Shown: positions 36,021 through 48,064 of the stretch, in pieces
Numbering within the stretch: position 1 is the stretch's first letter
How the letters are laid out: each line of letters begins with the position of its first letter
Assembly: GCA_903813345.2 (NCBI GenBank)
Contig: CAIIXF020000002.1
Location: forward strand, 9,323,555 to 9,387,554
From: Owenia fusiformis
Taxonomy: Eukaryota > Annelida > Polychaeta > Sabellida > Oweniidae
DNA: 64,000 nt
Direction of reading: 5' to 3'
The notes under the pieces: model-generated
The model's input: the letters and a program-made list of their open reading frames with translations, nothing else
What the model was told of the DNA's origin: nothing
Databases searched by the model: none
Program-made: the position numbers and the translations under genes

Positions 36021-37102
36021 CCCCCCTATCACACCAAACTAGTTCTTACCCGTTCTTGCCAGTCCTACGAAAATGTCGTAAAACGGGCTCAATCTGGCTG
36101 CGATCGGGATATATGTCTAAAATAATTAGCTACTTCGTTCATAAACAGTCTTCAATACGTCCATCTCATTCGCAGTTCGTTCAGGTCGCACCACTTCGGT
36201 GTGCAACGTAGTATAAACCGTCCCTTAGTCTAGAAGGTCATCATGACCTGATTACAGAACGGTATAGTCGCCATCGAATTTTGAATCGATTCAAAATTGT
36301 AAATCACAAACCCCGTTCGGGAAAGTCCATGAAGTTCGTAAATAGACCGTAGAACGTTGTAGCTACGTTCATTCAGTTCGCACACAGTTTAAAACCGATT
36401 TGGCAACGATTTGAACAACGCAGTGACAACTGGTCCTGGTGTAATAGCTATTTTTGTAAAATCGTTCATAAGCAGTTTTTAATACGTTCATCTCGTCTTT
36501 ATTCCATCTGCAGTACGTTACCATCAAGTTTAGATCGGGTTAAATTGTGCGTTCGTCTCGTCTACACAACGTATCCAAGCAGTTCAATTACGTCCTTTAA
36601 TCAGTTTAGACCAGTTGACAATTTGTTGTACCTCGTTCTCAATACGTCCTAATATGTTACTGAATTATCCACCTAATTTCCAAACGGTTGAACTCCTTCT
36701 AAAATAGTAAACATCGTGTCCCTTATCCGTGCAGAACGCATTTATAATCCCCTTTTTCCTGATTGCGGTACTCACGGCTGCAATTTACGCCTGACTACAC
36801 AACGTCGTAATACGTCCCTAGTAGGATTGAAGTACGACACTTCCGTTCGTAGTGTGTCCCCAGTGCGTCCAGGTCGTCTTAAGTACGTTGTCACTCGTTC
36901 CGATTGCAGAACGTGACGATCACCAGAAAATTTTGAGCATGCTCTAACTTCTGGAGGACCTTCTCGTTCGAGTAGTTTCATGAAGTTTGTAAACAGATCC
37001 CAAACGGTTCTTAGTGGGTTCTTAGTACGTCAAATCCGTTCGTGCACAGTTTAAGCCCGTTTTCGAGAACGTAGTGAGAACTAGTTTGGTGTGATAGTAG
37101 GG
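36021..37102. mobile_element. 1,082-bp Harbinger-like element with internal duplication, TTA target site
   Basis: Ends are CTATCACACCAAACTAGTTC and its inverse, preceded by CCC. TTA flanks it at 36018-36020 and 37103-37105, and neighbouring 350-bp units show the uninterrupted site. The interior has two related halves: 36330-36450 (CATGAAGTTCGTAAATAGAC to GGTGTAATAG) resembles 36979-37099 (CATGAAGTTTGTAAACAGAT to GGTGTGATAG). It is unusually rich in ACGTTC/ACGTCC-like motifs. No transposase frame is convincing. Confidence 0.8.
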
Positions 37103-37511
37103 TTAGAATTTAATTTACACTTATAGTTTTGGCATAAACTGAAATGACTTCTTGCAAAAAAATCTTGAAACATCTCAAGAATTTACATATTTTCAGTTTG
37201 TTTTCATTTTCATAAAAGATATGCGAGAATAGCACGCATTACGCGCGGATCACCATAATCGTGAGGCATGTCCCATGATTTCCAGTTGCAAGATTGTCCC
37301 TCTATAGCTTGTATTAAATGAACCGAGCCGATTTGAGTCAGTTTTGAAAAATGAGCGCTATGTTTTTATAAAACAGAAATACAATGTACCATGTACAATG
37401 CATAATCTGTGCTCAATTGATGAATGTGACCTGATGAATATATGATTAAAAATACCAAAGATTATTTTGCTTAACTGTTGTTTCCAAAGCTAGCTTTCAA
37501 ACTGATTTTTA

Positions 37512-37680
37512 AAAAGCCGGCTTTTAAAAACTGGCTTCTTGGTGACTGCAGAAGCCGGCTTCTGTAGTACGTCAGAAGCCGGCTTTTGAAAACTGGGTTC
37601 TTGGTGACTGGAGAAACCGGCTTCTGTCAGTTGTAAGAAGCCGGTTTTTAAAAGCTGGCTTCTTGGTGACTCCAGAAGAA
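37512..37680. repeat. 62-bp palindrome-bearing tandem repeat
   Basis: About 2.7 units, each with AGAAGCCGGCTT, AACTGGCTTCTTGGTGACT and AGAAGCCGGCTTCTGT; the core is self-complementary. A diverged block lies at about 37990-38080. The frame across it (repeated KPAS-like residues) is an artefact of the repeat. Confidence 0.8.
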
Positions 37681-38080
37681 ACATGATGCATAATGTATTC
37701 TAAATTGATGAACTTGATCCAATTCATCTATTTTTATGCTAAGAATTGAATTTACACTCATATTCTTGGCAAAAAATAGATAAAATGAGCGTAGCGTTTT
37801 TCGTAAACAGAAATAATGATCTCAATTGCTGAACGCGCGGCTGCTTGTGTTTAATGGATTTTTATGATAAGAATACGTAAAATGAGAAAACCACCTTAAA
37901 TATTTTCAGAATCCATGTAGTTTTAGACTTCTATTTCTGTGAAAAACATCCAAAAATAGCATGCATAAATATATCATTATAAACTATATTTAAAAGCCAG
38001 CTTCTTTAGTACGTCAGTAAGTAAGCCAGTATTTAAAAGCCGGTTTCTTGGTGACTCTAGAAACCGGCTTCTGTTGTAAT

Positions 38081-38575
38081 TTTTAGTACAGCAAAGATGA
38101 ACCAAACAATATTTTCAGATATTTTTGCATGGTAATTTAGGATAAGCGTGTAAGTTTACTCCCCAATAATGAATATTTAGTTCAGTCTAGCCTTTTTAAT
38201 GCTTTAACTCTTTTTTATACCACGTATCTATTTAGGATCCGCGCATTTAACCCATTTTACCGAAACGCATTGCACCGAAAACCATTGTACGGATGGGGGT
38301 ATACCCTGAACTGCAAAGTGGAATATCAAGTCCGAATTCTTCCAATGAAACATGCGTTCACAGTGTCAAGTAAGCGATATTCGTGTCTCGCTTTATTACA
38401 ATGTCGTTACCGATAAAGCGATTTGCAGGACTGTTTTCAATATCCTAAGATTGCCATCATTTACCGTGACTACCGTACATTTAACGTTGTTTTTAAGCAA
38501 TTTCACTTCTTTTCTCGAATGCAATTGCAGACTTGGCGCTGATTGAGAAGTTGTCGAAATGAACGCCCGTGGGCT
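38081..38575. other. No gene seen
   Basis: Between the palindromic repeats and copy B. It contains CGAAACGCATTGCACCGAAA near 38263 but no recognisable gene or inverted pair. Confidence 0.4.
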
Positions 38576-41500
38576 TTATAACAAGCGACATTAGATATTG
38601 CTTTCTTAATTGTTTACATAGTACTCTAGCTAAGAATGCAATTTTTCATTGTATGCTACAAATCTGCTACCAATATATTTTCCCGTTTTTGGACACACGA
38701 GTTCTTATTTTCAAGCTGCAGAAACATACCTAGACATTAAGGCTGACAAAAAATCTTCATTTGCTGACTGATGATTCAGTCAGATCATCAGTCTTTAGAA
38801 CTAATATTCAGACTGATGAACTTCGTTCTCAAAACCGAGACTAGTCTGTTCATATTTGATCAGATATCCTGAGGGAAACATTGGCATAGTTTCTGAAAAT
38901 TGTTTCGTGTCTGTTATTTGCTACCACTTTCATACCAACCGTACTTATACAATACGAACTATTTTCTCTTTATGTGAATTATCCATTAACTTCATTGCCG
39001 ATGTTAAATAAATAACGAAATGTGAAACGAGTAAATATGCAATCCTTTGTGGGTTGTGAAATCCGGTTATCATTTTATTACTTAAATGATAAATAATTCA
39101 CTGCCAAAGAACGTCACTCAATCAATTTGTAAGGCATTAATGTATTATGACCATATTAAACTACCCTGCATTCAGAGTCTAGTAATAAACTAGACGAAAC
39201 TCTTTTTTTAAGAAGTGAAGTCGAATGAATGTAAAAGGTAATATTTAACTAGTGCAGTCGTTGAAAAGAACTTCATTTGAAAGATGTTCATCGTAAACCA
39301 TTATGGGTTGATATGGGTCTTCGTAAACCCCTCTCCAAAAGCTTAGAAACACCCGACATCTTCATCGGTCCATGTGGTACATATAAAGCTTGTTCAAGTT
39401 TTAAAAGTGATATCAGAAGAGTTTTTAGTCATTTATTTTCGACCTATTGAAAATCCAAAGGCTTTAGCACGCTATGCAACGCTAAGTCAGAGTTACCAAA
39501 CTCAAGAATATATATAGTCATGTTCAAGGGTAAATAGTTCGCCGCCCACGTATGTTCTATCACATACTTATCTAATGATTAAATCATGGGCATTTTATAT
39601 GGACTGGCGTCAGGGGCGTAGGAAGGTGTAAATGCAACACTACGCCAAAAATCCCGCCAAAAAATATGAAACAATTGTGTCAATATTCTATAGCAAAACG
39701 CCTATATTATGCTTGTAAAACGTCATTTTATGGTAACAGAGATTTTAAGCTTGCAATGTTTTTCACAAACTAAATGTGAACGGAAATACTTAAGCGATGC
39801 AATTATATGGGCGATTGGGCATACGTATAGGTTGGCGTTTCGATTTTATATGCAAGCTTTAAATCCCTGATACCTTTTTAATGTGCTTTAAAATGTTCGA
39901 ATGATTTTCATCATTTAAAATCACCTTGGAAAGCCTATCTTTTAAATCACGACACAAATCATTCTCACTTTGCTAATGTCTCGAACGATTGAGACGACCA
40001 ATTTCCAAAAAACAATTAGAGATTTTTTAATCATTTTCGAATAATTGAATTAAGATATACAGATATATAGTATTGTCTGATTCCATCGTGTACCATGCAA
40101 TACAATACGTACAGATTAAAGAAACTAGTTTGATCAATTGATATAAAGAAACGCATTCGTGATCAATGAAACAAATAAATACACCCACCACAAAGGTCAA
40201 ATCGAGGTCAACGTGACTTAGGGGGTGCCAAAAATGTTATAAAACAAGAATCTATTATTTTTCAAATGAAAAAAAATAGGTAATCGCTTTTCTAGAACTG
40301 AAATCAATGGAACGTGTAATTGAATAATCAGCATTTTCAAGTTGTTTTTGTCTTTAACATCCATATTTCAAAAAGTACTACCAATAACAATTAGTGATTT
40401 AGTAAGAAAATAGATAATTGTTGACTTAACTATAATTTCGTGTCTATGATTTTGCATAGCAACGGAATATAAATCGATAGTGAAATTGAAAAATTGGGGT
40501 AGGGGAGAATAAAAAAAATGTACATCTAAATTTAAAGAGGTTCATCATTATAATTATATGATACCATAGTTTGCATAAGCATTACGGAAAATGCAGAAAA
40601 AATGTCAAAGGTATTTATCAAGTAGTTTTTGAAAAAAAAACAGTTTTCCTCTCAAATTCGTGAAGAGAACGCGATTCACGAATATTTGGCAAAATTGTAT
40701 TCATAAGACATTCAATAGTGGCTCGATTTTCATGAAATAAAGCATGTTGCTAAGGGAATTCAATCTGTTAAATGATATTTTCCAGACAGACCAATAATGA
40801 TATGGTATCCACAAAACATTTCTTTAGGCTAGTGTGCTCGAGATTACTTTTACAATTTATGAACAATGAGAAAATATGACTAAAGAACATAGGAAAATTC
40901 TTTTTTATTCTCACTTTTCAACACTACGCACTGGCGTTTTGGCGTACATTGTTCCTACGCCACTGGGCGTAATGGAATGGTGATGGTCGATTATATTATG
41001 TTATTTTATGAAGCAATAAGCAATATCAGCTACAATGTCCAAATAACATAGATAAAAGCAGTCATTTTGTAATTAAATGTAATCATACAGTATCTTTATA
41101 TTCAAGTTTAACATTATAGCATTATTCATTAATCAAATTTAAAATATATTTAGAATGAACATATTTATATAGAGAGTAAACTGATAAATATAACATACAA
41201 AAACACATTTATTTTCAAAAAATCTAATTACTAAAATAGAGCTAAATATTAAAGAATGAATAGTTTATTATCTCGTCAAAATGAAAAACACAGACCTTCT
41301 CTGTGTAATAGTACATTCAGTATTTCACCAGTTTCGCACAATCAATGTTATAAATGAGAATATTGGATTAACTACCCGTCTGTCACACATAAGATAGTAA
41401 TTTTAATACTGTTGAGTTTGGTAAATATTCGATTTTTAATTTCGCTAATATCCGCTGTTATTATTAAGCATTACTTTAATTAGATGGAATTGAGATTAAT

Positions 41501-41740
41501 TTAACAGTATATACTTTATCGTTGTTTGAACTTTTGTTTTCAAAGTACGATTAAAATGGATTTGAAATGTAAGTTAAAATATTGCAATCTTCCATTTAAT
41601 ATAAAGATGTCACTATTGTCTATAACTTCATGATTATACACGGTTTGATTCATGAATTAGATTTAGCATTATATTCTTGGATAAAAGATACTCGTTTAAT
41701 CTAGCTAACTGAATGAGATAAAGCCAATTAGAATTTGTAG
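38576..41740. repeat. Segmental duplication, copy B
   Basis: Direct copy of 5577-9572 joined to 25134-25860. It lacks the 542-bp, 15.56-kb, 112-bp and 183-bp insertions of copy A and has its own 1,355-bp element at 39611-40965. The 7500-8989 element's target (39310-39315) is empty. No gene is seen inside. Confidence 0.85.
39611..40965 (-). mobile_element. 1.35-kb CAG..CTG element, inverted sister copy
   Basis: It is the reverse complement of 7500-8989 minus the nested hairpin MITE: begins CAGGGGCGTAGGAAGGTGTA and ends CCTACGCCACTG. GGCGT flanks it at 39606-39610 and 40966-40970, and copy A has a single GGCGT at 9283-9287. No coding frame. Confidence 0.85.
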
Positions 41741-41942
41741 ACTGAAAAATTTGGAGACTGGCTGGATCTTTATTTTTTTAAGAAAATATGGTTGTCATAG
41801 CAACATAAGATACGACCTCATGGTTCCATGCAAATTTATTATTACGCAGTAAACAGAATAAATGACATCAATTTGCCAACACTTTGTTTAGTCTCATTAT
41901 AACAACTTTCTGCATATTAAAACATTGTTCTAAAAATTCCTA

Positions 41943-42290
41943 TTATAAATTTTCTGCAAACATTGTTCTCAAATTATTCATATGATTGCCCCCAGCTGCC
42001 AAACATTGTTGATGTCTGTGGACCCAGTCTCTGAAGACAGCCGGAAATCCCCCTGCTGATAAAACAGCCAATCGCTTCCTCACGGCTGCGTCAAATTCCT
42101 CCTGGGTTTCAAAGCGCATTTCCCTCAATCCCCACCTCCATACTGTAGTATAGTCTTTGGCCTCATCACCAAATGCACCTTTGACAATGTCATATGTCTC
42201 TTTAAGAGTTTTCCCATTGTAAACCATGCATTCAATAAGGTTTCTGCGTTTCCAATTTTGAAGTTTACTTGGTGTAGAGGTATTAGTCAT
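41943..42290 (-). CDS. Mariner-derived 115-residue frame: HTH joined to C-terminus, catalytic core missing
   Basis: Residues 1-50 (RRNLIECMVYNGKTLKETYD to YTTVWRWGLREM) look like the helix-turn-helix of mariner/IS630-type transposases. Residues 65-110 (VRKRLAVLSAGGFPAVFRDW, then CLAAGGNHMNN) match the C-terminal W...R...C...GG tail of mariner proteins. The DDE/D core of about 200 residues normally between is absent, so it cannot transpose DNA, but the frame is intact and could make a DNA-binding protein. Nearby GTTGTCATAGCAAC (41791) and GTTACCATAGCAACC (42552) resemble subterminal motifs of the mariner at 60519-61577. No terminal inverted repeat was found. It may be simply a deletion derivative. 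Confidence 0.6.
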   Translation of the reverse strand: MTNTSTPSKLQNWKRRNLIECMVYNGKTLKETYDIVKGAFGDEAKDYTTVWRWGLREMRFETQEEFDAAVRKRLAVLSAGGFPAVFRDWVHRHQQCLAAGGNHMNNLRTMFAENL

Positions 42291-43099
42291 TGTCCATTAG
42301 CAGAAAGAGAAAATTTACTTGAAACAAAATGGCTGCCAGAATGCACAGGTTCTTCCCACAATCTACATCACAATGTAAATCCATATGTCATAAGTCTTGT
42401 GTGATGTCATCAGAACAATAAGAAATAGAAAATGGGGGAATAAAAAGACACACAAACCTGCAATTTTGGTGACTGAATCATGATAATAACAGGATATAAT
42501 AAAATTCAAAATTAACATATTCTAGGTGGAACCGAGTACCCTCGGGTTCCGTTACCATAGCAACCATATCTTCTTAACCAATCACAGATGAGCAACCAAA
42601 TAGTGACACATGTATAGATATATGATCTATAATTGTGCCTTTCAAAGCAAAGCTAAATGTAGAACTTAAGATAATGCCAAAATTGCAAAACTTTTTGATG
42701 CACTCAAGTAGATGCATAATCCCTAGAAATATGAGTGTTATTGAAGGTATATGACAGAAATTATTGATGATTATCATAGCACCCCCTCATAAAAGTAGCC
42801 AGGGGGGTATAAATGGCAATAATTCGCAGATGCTGAAAAACTAGATTCTGTTATTTTCAAAATCGAGAAATGATATATTTTACAAAATGAACATAATCAG
42901 AAAAATGCAATTCTGTAAGCAAAAACATTGACCAAACTCATCATGTACATTATCAGTCAAAATGGAACACGAGTCATATATGTATAATTAGATTGGAAGA
43001 AATAATGGTATAGGCCTACGAGACAATATCAAAATGGAAGTGAATAAAAATTCAGTTTTCAGGGTTATTTTGGTATTTCAAAAACAAGAAACCATATAA
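42291..43099. other. No gene seen; probable mariner 5' flank
   Basis: GAACCGAGTACCCTCGGGTTC at 42531-42551 is a near-palindrome beside GTTACCATAGCAACC; a related arrangement (CCCCGGGTACCCCCG, GTTGCCATAGTAAC) lies near 61394 in the other mariner. The rest is AT-rich without genes. Confidence 0.4.
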
Positions 43100-43326
43100 A
43101 AAGATTTTTTTATTTATTATTAATCAATTTTTTTTCAATTTTCAATTTGTTTATTTCATAAACACACATACAATATAGTATACAATGAGTGGGTGACACA
43201 AGGGTTTGTGTATATTCCCAAGATGGAGTAAATTAAATACAAAGTATGTTGAAATGGCGGGGATCTGCCATTGCATGCCCTCAATAAAAAAAATACAAAT
43301 TGTGCCATCAAATTGCCCCTAAAAAA

Positions 43327-46113
43327 TTAAAGTTGTAGCAAATATTTTTTAATCTGTTTTTTCATGAGGATGATGCTTCTGATGGATTTAAAATGTGGGG
43401 GTAGTTGGTTCCAAATATCAGGTATAGAATATGATAACATTGATTTTCCATAGTTTGTACGGATTTTAGGTTTGTCAAAAGTTTTCTTGTTTCTTGTATT
43501 ATAATTGTGTCTGCTTTCAACTGTTTGGAAGAAATTAAGAAATATTTGCTTGTAATTGTCCTTGTCATTGATCCATTTAAACATGAATAAATATCTTTGT
43601 TGCTTATTTATCTCAAATATGTTCAAGATTCTTAAATTTTGAAAAAGAGGTAAAGAGTGGGCTCTGTAGTCGCTATTTGTTGCAATCCTTACAAATTTTT
43701 TCTGTGAGAGATGAAGAGTATTAAGCAATGTGCAGCCTGCTTCACCCCAAATTATATTTCCATAAATAAGATATGAATAGATTAGTGAGTAATATATACT
43801 AAGTAAGCTTTTAGCGTTTAATAAATGTTTCACTTTGTATAAAATACCAATAGTTCTTGAAATTTTCATGTTTACTGATGTGATGTGATTTCTCCAGGTA
43901 AGATTTTGATCAATTATAATTCCCAAAAAGTTTATATGTGACACTTGCTCAAGCACTTTATCATTCATCGTGACAATTATATCATTTTTATTATATTGCT
44001 TTTGTCTTGAAGAAAATATTATATATTTAGTTTTCTTGGCATTTAACGAAAGTTTGTTTGTGGCTATCCATTCCTCGATTAGTTTCAGTTCAGCATTCAA
44101 AGCGTTAGTAATTTCATTAAGATTTTTTCCTTGTATTATCAAATTGGTGTCATCTGCAAATAGCACAAAAAATAATCGTGGAGAAGATAAGTAAATGTCA
44201 TTCATGTATATGATAAAAACAAGGGACCTAACACAGAACCTTGAGGAATTCCACACGTAATTATCTCGGGATCTGAAATAGTGTCTATATAACAGGTTTT
44301 TTGAATTCTGTTAGAAAAGTAACTTTTTACCAATTCCAGTGCTATACCACGAATCCCATAAAATTCAAGTTTTTGAAAAAGAATATTGTGGTCAATAGTA
44401 TCAAAAGCTTTTGAAAAGTCAAGAAATACCCCAATAGAGAGTTCACCTTTGTCTATAGAATTTCTGATTTTTTCAACAAATGTAAGAACTGCCATAAATG
44501 TCGATTTTTTTTCCCGAAAGCCAAATTGATAAAGATACATGATTTCTATTTTGTTCAAAAAAGAAGTCAAACGATGGTGCATTAATTTCTCAAGAAGTTT
44601 AGAAAAAACTGGTAAAATCGATATAGGTCGATAATTAGTAAAAAGTTGTCTGTCTTCCTTTTCATGTATTGGTATGATCTTTGCAATCTTTAATTTGTCA
44701 GGAAAAATACCATTTGATAGAGATAAATTAAAAATGTGTAATAATGGTACTTGGAATGCCTTACCACAATGCTTAATTATGGAAGGTTTGAAATCGTCAA
44801 AACCGGCCGCAGAGTTTTTCAATTTTGATATTTCCATGTCTAATTCTTTGGAATCGATGGGATTCAAAAATAAAGTCGACGCCTGTCTTCCAATATTACG
44901 CATATAGTCTAAAGGACTTTTGTTAGAAGGTGGAATTTGTGCTGCTAGGCTCTCACCTACCTTTGAAAAAAAAAGAATTGAACTGATTGGCAATGTCAAG
45001 TTTATTTGTTAGTTCAGTATTATTATGGAAAAATGTGTCTGGGATATTGTGGTTTTTATTTTTTCTTAGAAGAATTTCATTGATAATTTCCCAATTTGCT
45101 TTAATGTTTCCTTGATTTTCCTCAAATTTTTGGCTAAAGTAACGCTTATGTGCTGATCTTATGACTGTTTTTAACATTTTGGAATAAACTTTGTAATTTT
45201 CCTTATTTTGATTTGTTGATGTACGAAGATATTTTTTATATAATTTACTTTTGTGTCTTACAGATACAAGTATGGCTGAACTGATCCAAGGTTTTTCATT
45301 GTTATTATATAATTTAATAGATACTGTTTTTGTTGGAAAACTTTCATCATATATTTCCTTTAAGCGATCTTCAAATAGGTTATAAGAGGCATTTGTATCA
45401 TCACTATTTATTGTATCTGTCCATGATTCATTTGATAATTTTTCCTGAAAGGTAATAAGATTATTTTCAGGGTATTTCCTAATTGATTTCTTGACAACTT
45501 TAATCTGATGGATTGTTTTATTAAAGGTAGCAAATATTGGGAAGTGATCTGAGATGTCATTGAAAATTATTCCACATAAGCCATTTTTAGAATCATTTGT
45601 AAAAATGTTGTCAATTAAAGTTGCTGTACTTGAAGTAACCCTGGTTGCTTTATAAATAAGTGGTATTAAATTATAAGAAGTCATGGTGTTGTAAAAGTTT
45701 TCAGTTGGTTCATGCTGATTAGTCTTAAATAAGTCAATATTAAAATCGCCCATTACGTAGATTGTTTTGTTTTCTCTTGAGATATTATTTAAATATACTT
45801 CTAAACCATTGTTAAATTCATCAATATCAACATTCGGAGGCTTATATATGCAAGTTAAGAGAATGTTTTTACCATTGTTTACAATTACCTCAATTGTTAG
45901 TACATCACAACCGAAATTATTAAATTGAAGATCTGGCCTTTCTTTAACATGAATTGTATCCTTAATATAGAAACCAACACCACCCCCTCTAGTTGATCTT
46001 GATTTAAAATAGCCATTAAAATTCATTAGTTCGGAATACTGTGATTCTTGGTAATCAGTGATTTTTGCTCTGCTAGGCCTACATATACAAATGATTACCC
46101 ATACAAAAAACAA
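43327..46113 (-). pseudogene. LINE (Jockey/CR1/L2-like) endonuclease-reverse transcriptase, frameshifted
   Basis: Three overlapping frames make one protein. 46113-44953 is an APE-type endonuclease with GGGVGFYI, GDFNID and SDHFPIF motifs. 44999-44202 holds the start of the reverse transcriptase: YRPISILPVFSKLLE, FSKAFDTIDHN (catalytic Asp) and GIPQGSVLGPL. 44256-43327 holds FADDTNL (catalytic Asp pair), SLNAKKTKYIIFSS and FLGIIID, and ends KKYLLQL. There are no in-frame stops within the parts; the breaks are one-base shifts, one in a T-run near 44970 and one near 44225. The first roughly 60 residues of the endonuclease and any ORF1 are missing, as in a 5'-truncated insertion. The 3' untranslated part probably runs to about 43100. 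It encodes target-primed reverse transcription; the clade is uncertain. Confidence 0.85.
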
Positions 46114-46570
46114 GTTTTTAAAACTTACTACTCAAAAGTTATGAAGACCTAAACTTCAACCTCTGATTTCTCAATATCAGCGAAAATGCAAGTGTAACAA
46201 TGTGGAAATAATGGGACGACATGTTTAACTAGAACTTAACGTTAAAAATATATGTTTTGTATTCATTTTGTTTACAAAGCAAACATATTGCGACTTGTGT
46301 CTGTTTTTACGAAGAAAAAAAAATTAATAGAAATATGGCGGGTTTCAAAGACTCTCGTCATTTCAATACACAAAAAAATTATGTTTTTCTAGTGAGATTC
46401 AACTAGATTTATAATGTCATAAAAGCATTACCCTTATACCACATATACTATAAGTTTTAAATACAGTTGCATTGCTTTATATGTATTTAGACCAGGTAAT
46501 ATGAATTGGTCAAATTCAGCATTCTTTTGTCCGAAAATATTTTGAAGTTGTAAAAATTGTTTAGGGTGTT
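46114..46570. other. No gene seen
   Basis: AT-rich DNA between the truncated 5' end of the LINE and the paralogous intron block. Confidence 0.4.
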
Positions 46571-47897
46571 TTTAATATCATATTTTTGAGTATAAAACAG
46601 ATTAAAATATATTTAATGAAATATACAGTAACATCTCATATCGGCCGAATCTAATTTTAAAAGCACATTAAAATGGTGGTCAATTCAATGACATATCTAT
46701 AAATCTTTTAGTGACGCACCGGTCATACAAGACCAGTATTCAGAAACGCACCGGGGTATGTTGATTATATGATCTTCTTACATTCATAACAGGATGAGGT
46801 TGTTTTGGAAGCTCTTTCGTGTGTCATGTTCATCCAACAACACTCTGCCTTTTTAATCATGAAAAGCAAAACCCAGTGTATATATATTTTTACACATATC
46901 AATACAACTGATGCGTTTCCGTTTTTAAATGTAAACCGAACCGACGCAATACTTACTACTATGAATGTCATCACCTTTACACAGAATTTCCGAACATTTC
47001 TTAATCATAATTGAGCTCATGTTTGGTATCATGAAGCTTTGAGATAGGACCAAAGTAGATCTTGATGCTCTAATTTTGACTAAATTAATAATATGAATAG
47101 AGAGATGGAATTTTAACTGGTAAAATGACAAATGCGTTTACGAATCTCGATAACTATACTGCTTTCTGTACTGCTCTTCCAAATTGATTCAAATGTCAAC
47201 AGTCACTCAATTAATATATGGATGTCACATATATCAAATGGTACGAAAAAGGTAACACATGCCTACTCTACGACTTACTCCTACAACGATCAGTGATATT
47301 GTTGGCAGGGTGGTCATTAGGGTGGCTCAAAACAACAATATATTTTTTTAGAAAAGTCATACTCTGGACATGAATTAGGTTTCCCTTTGGAAAACCTCGA
47401 GGGCTGTGAGGATAAGCAAAAGACAAAAAATTGAAAATAATCACACATCAGTTTTACCCAAAAAGGAACCCGAATTCATGTCCGGGGTATGGATTTTTCA
47501 AAAAGTGTTAATATAAGCCACTCTAGCGATTATTTCCACCCACCATTTTTCTTAACCCAGTGCGTTACACTGTTTGAATAGGATAGTTTCTAAATAGCAG
47601 AAAAATCAATAAAATCTAGTGCTGCCATCTTTTATTAAAGGTTTTAATTTGGGCTATGAGTTCCATTCCATGCTAAAATCTTGGAAAAGTGGCTTAATTT
47701 CATAATTTATCAAAGTGTGTCAGTTGAATCTGTATAAAACTTGGATGCCACATGATGACCCTTTCTATGTAAATGTTGTGATTAAACATGCAAATGTTGA
47801 TTGACATACAAATAATCCAAGGTTTTAAAGAATTTTAGCATTGGATCTATGGATATTTGGCCCAAGTTTTTTAAATTGTCATGGAAAATTATTCAAA
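46571..47897. repeat. Paralogous intron block, copy 2
   Basis: Contains AACATCTCATATCGGCCGAA (also at 29565 and 34705 in close form), GACGCACCGGTCATACAAG (also 29981), and 47239-47897 matching 31388-32045. It lies just upstream of the TM exon at 48065, as expected for the intron of a third gene unit. Confidence 0.75.
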
Positions 47898-48064
47898 TCA
47901 CATAACTGTGTAAATCAAAGCTATTATAGGAGAAGACATTTCACTGAATTCAAATATGCCATTTAAAAGAAGGTAATGTAAGTCGATATGCTTCTACACC
48001 GTGATATCAAATACTTACGCATTAACAGTATCATTCGAACATCAAAGTTTTTTTTCATTTTCAG

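Larger units (their letters stand above)
35487..37800. repeat. Tandem repeat, about 350-bp unit, 3-4 copies, interrupted
   Basis: GATTGTC cores at 35507, 35854 and 37292 are each followed by TAATAGCTTGTG- or TATAGCTTGTA-like sequence, AAATGAA, a GCATAATCT motif, a TTGATGAA motif and AATTTACACT. The first step is 347 bp. Subtracting the 1,082-bp insertion and its TTA makes the second about 353 bp. A partial fourth unit begins near 37684. Nothing codes. Confidence 0.8.

Noticed and set aside
37490-37684. 64-codon frame with repeated KPAS-like residues
   Set aside because: Follows the 62-bp palindromic repeat.
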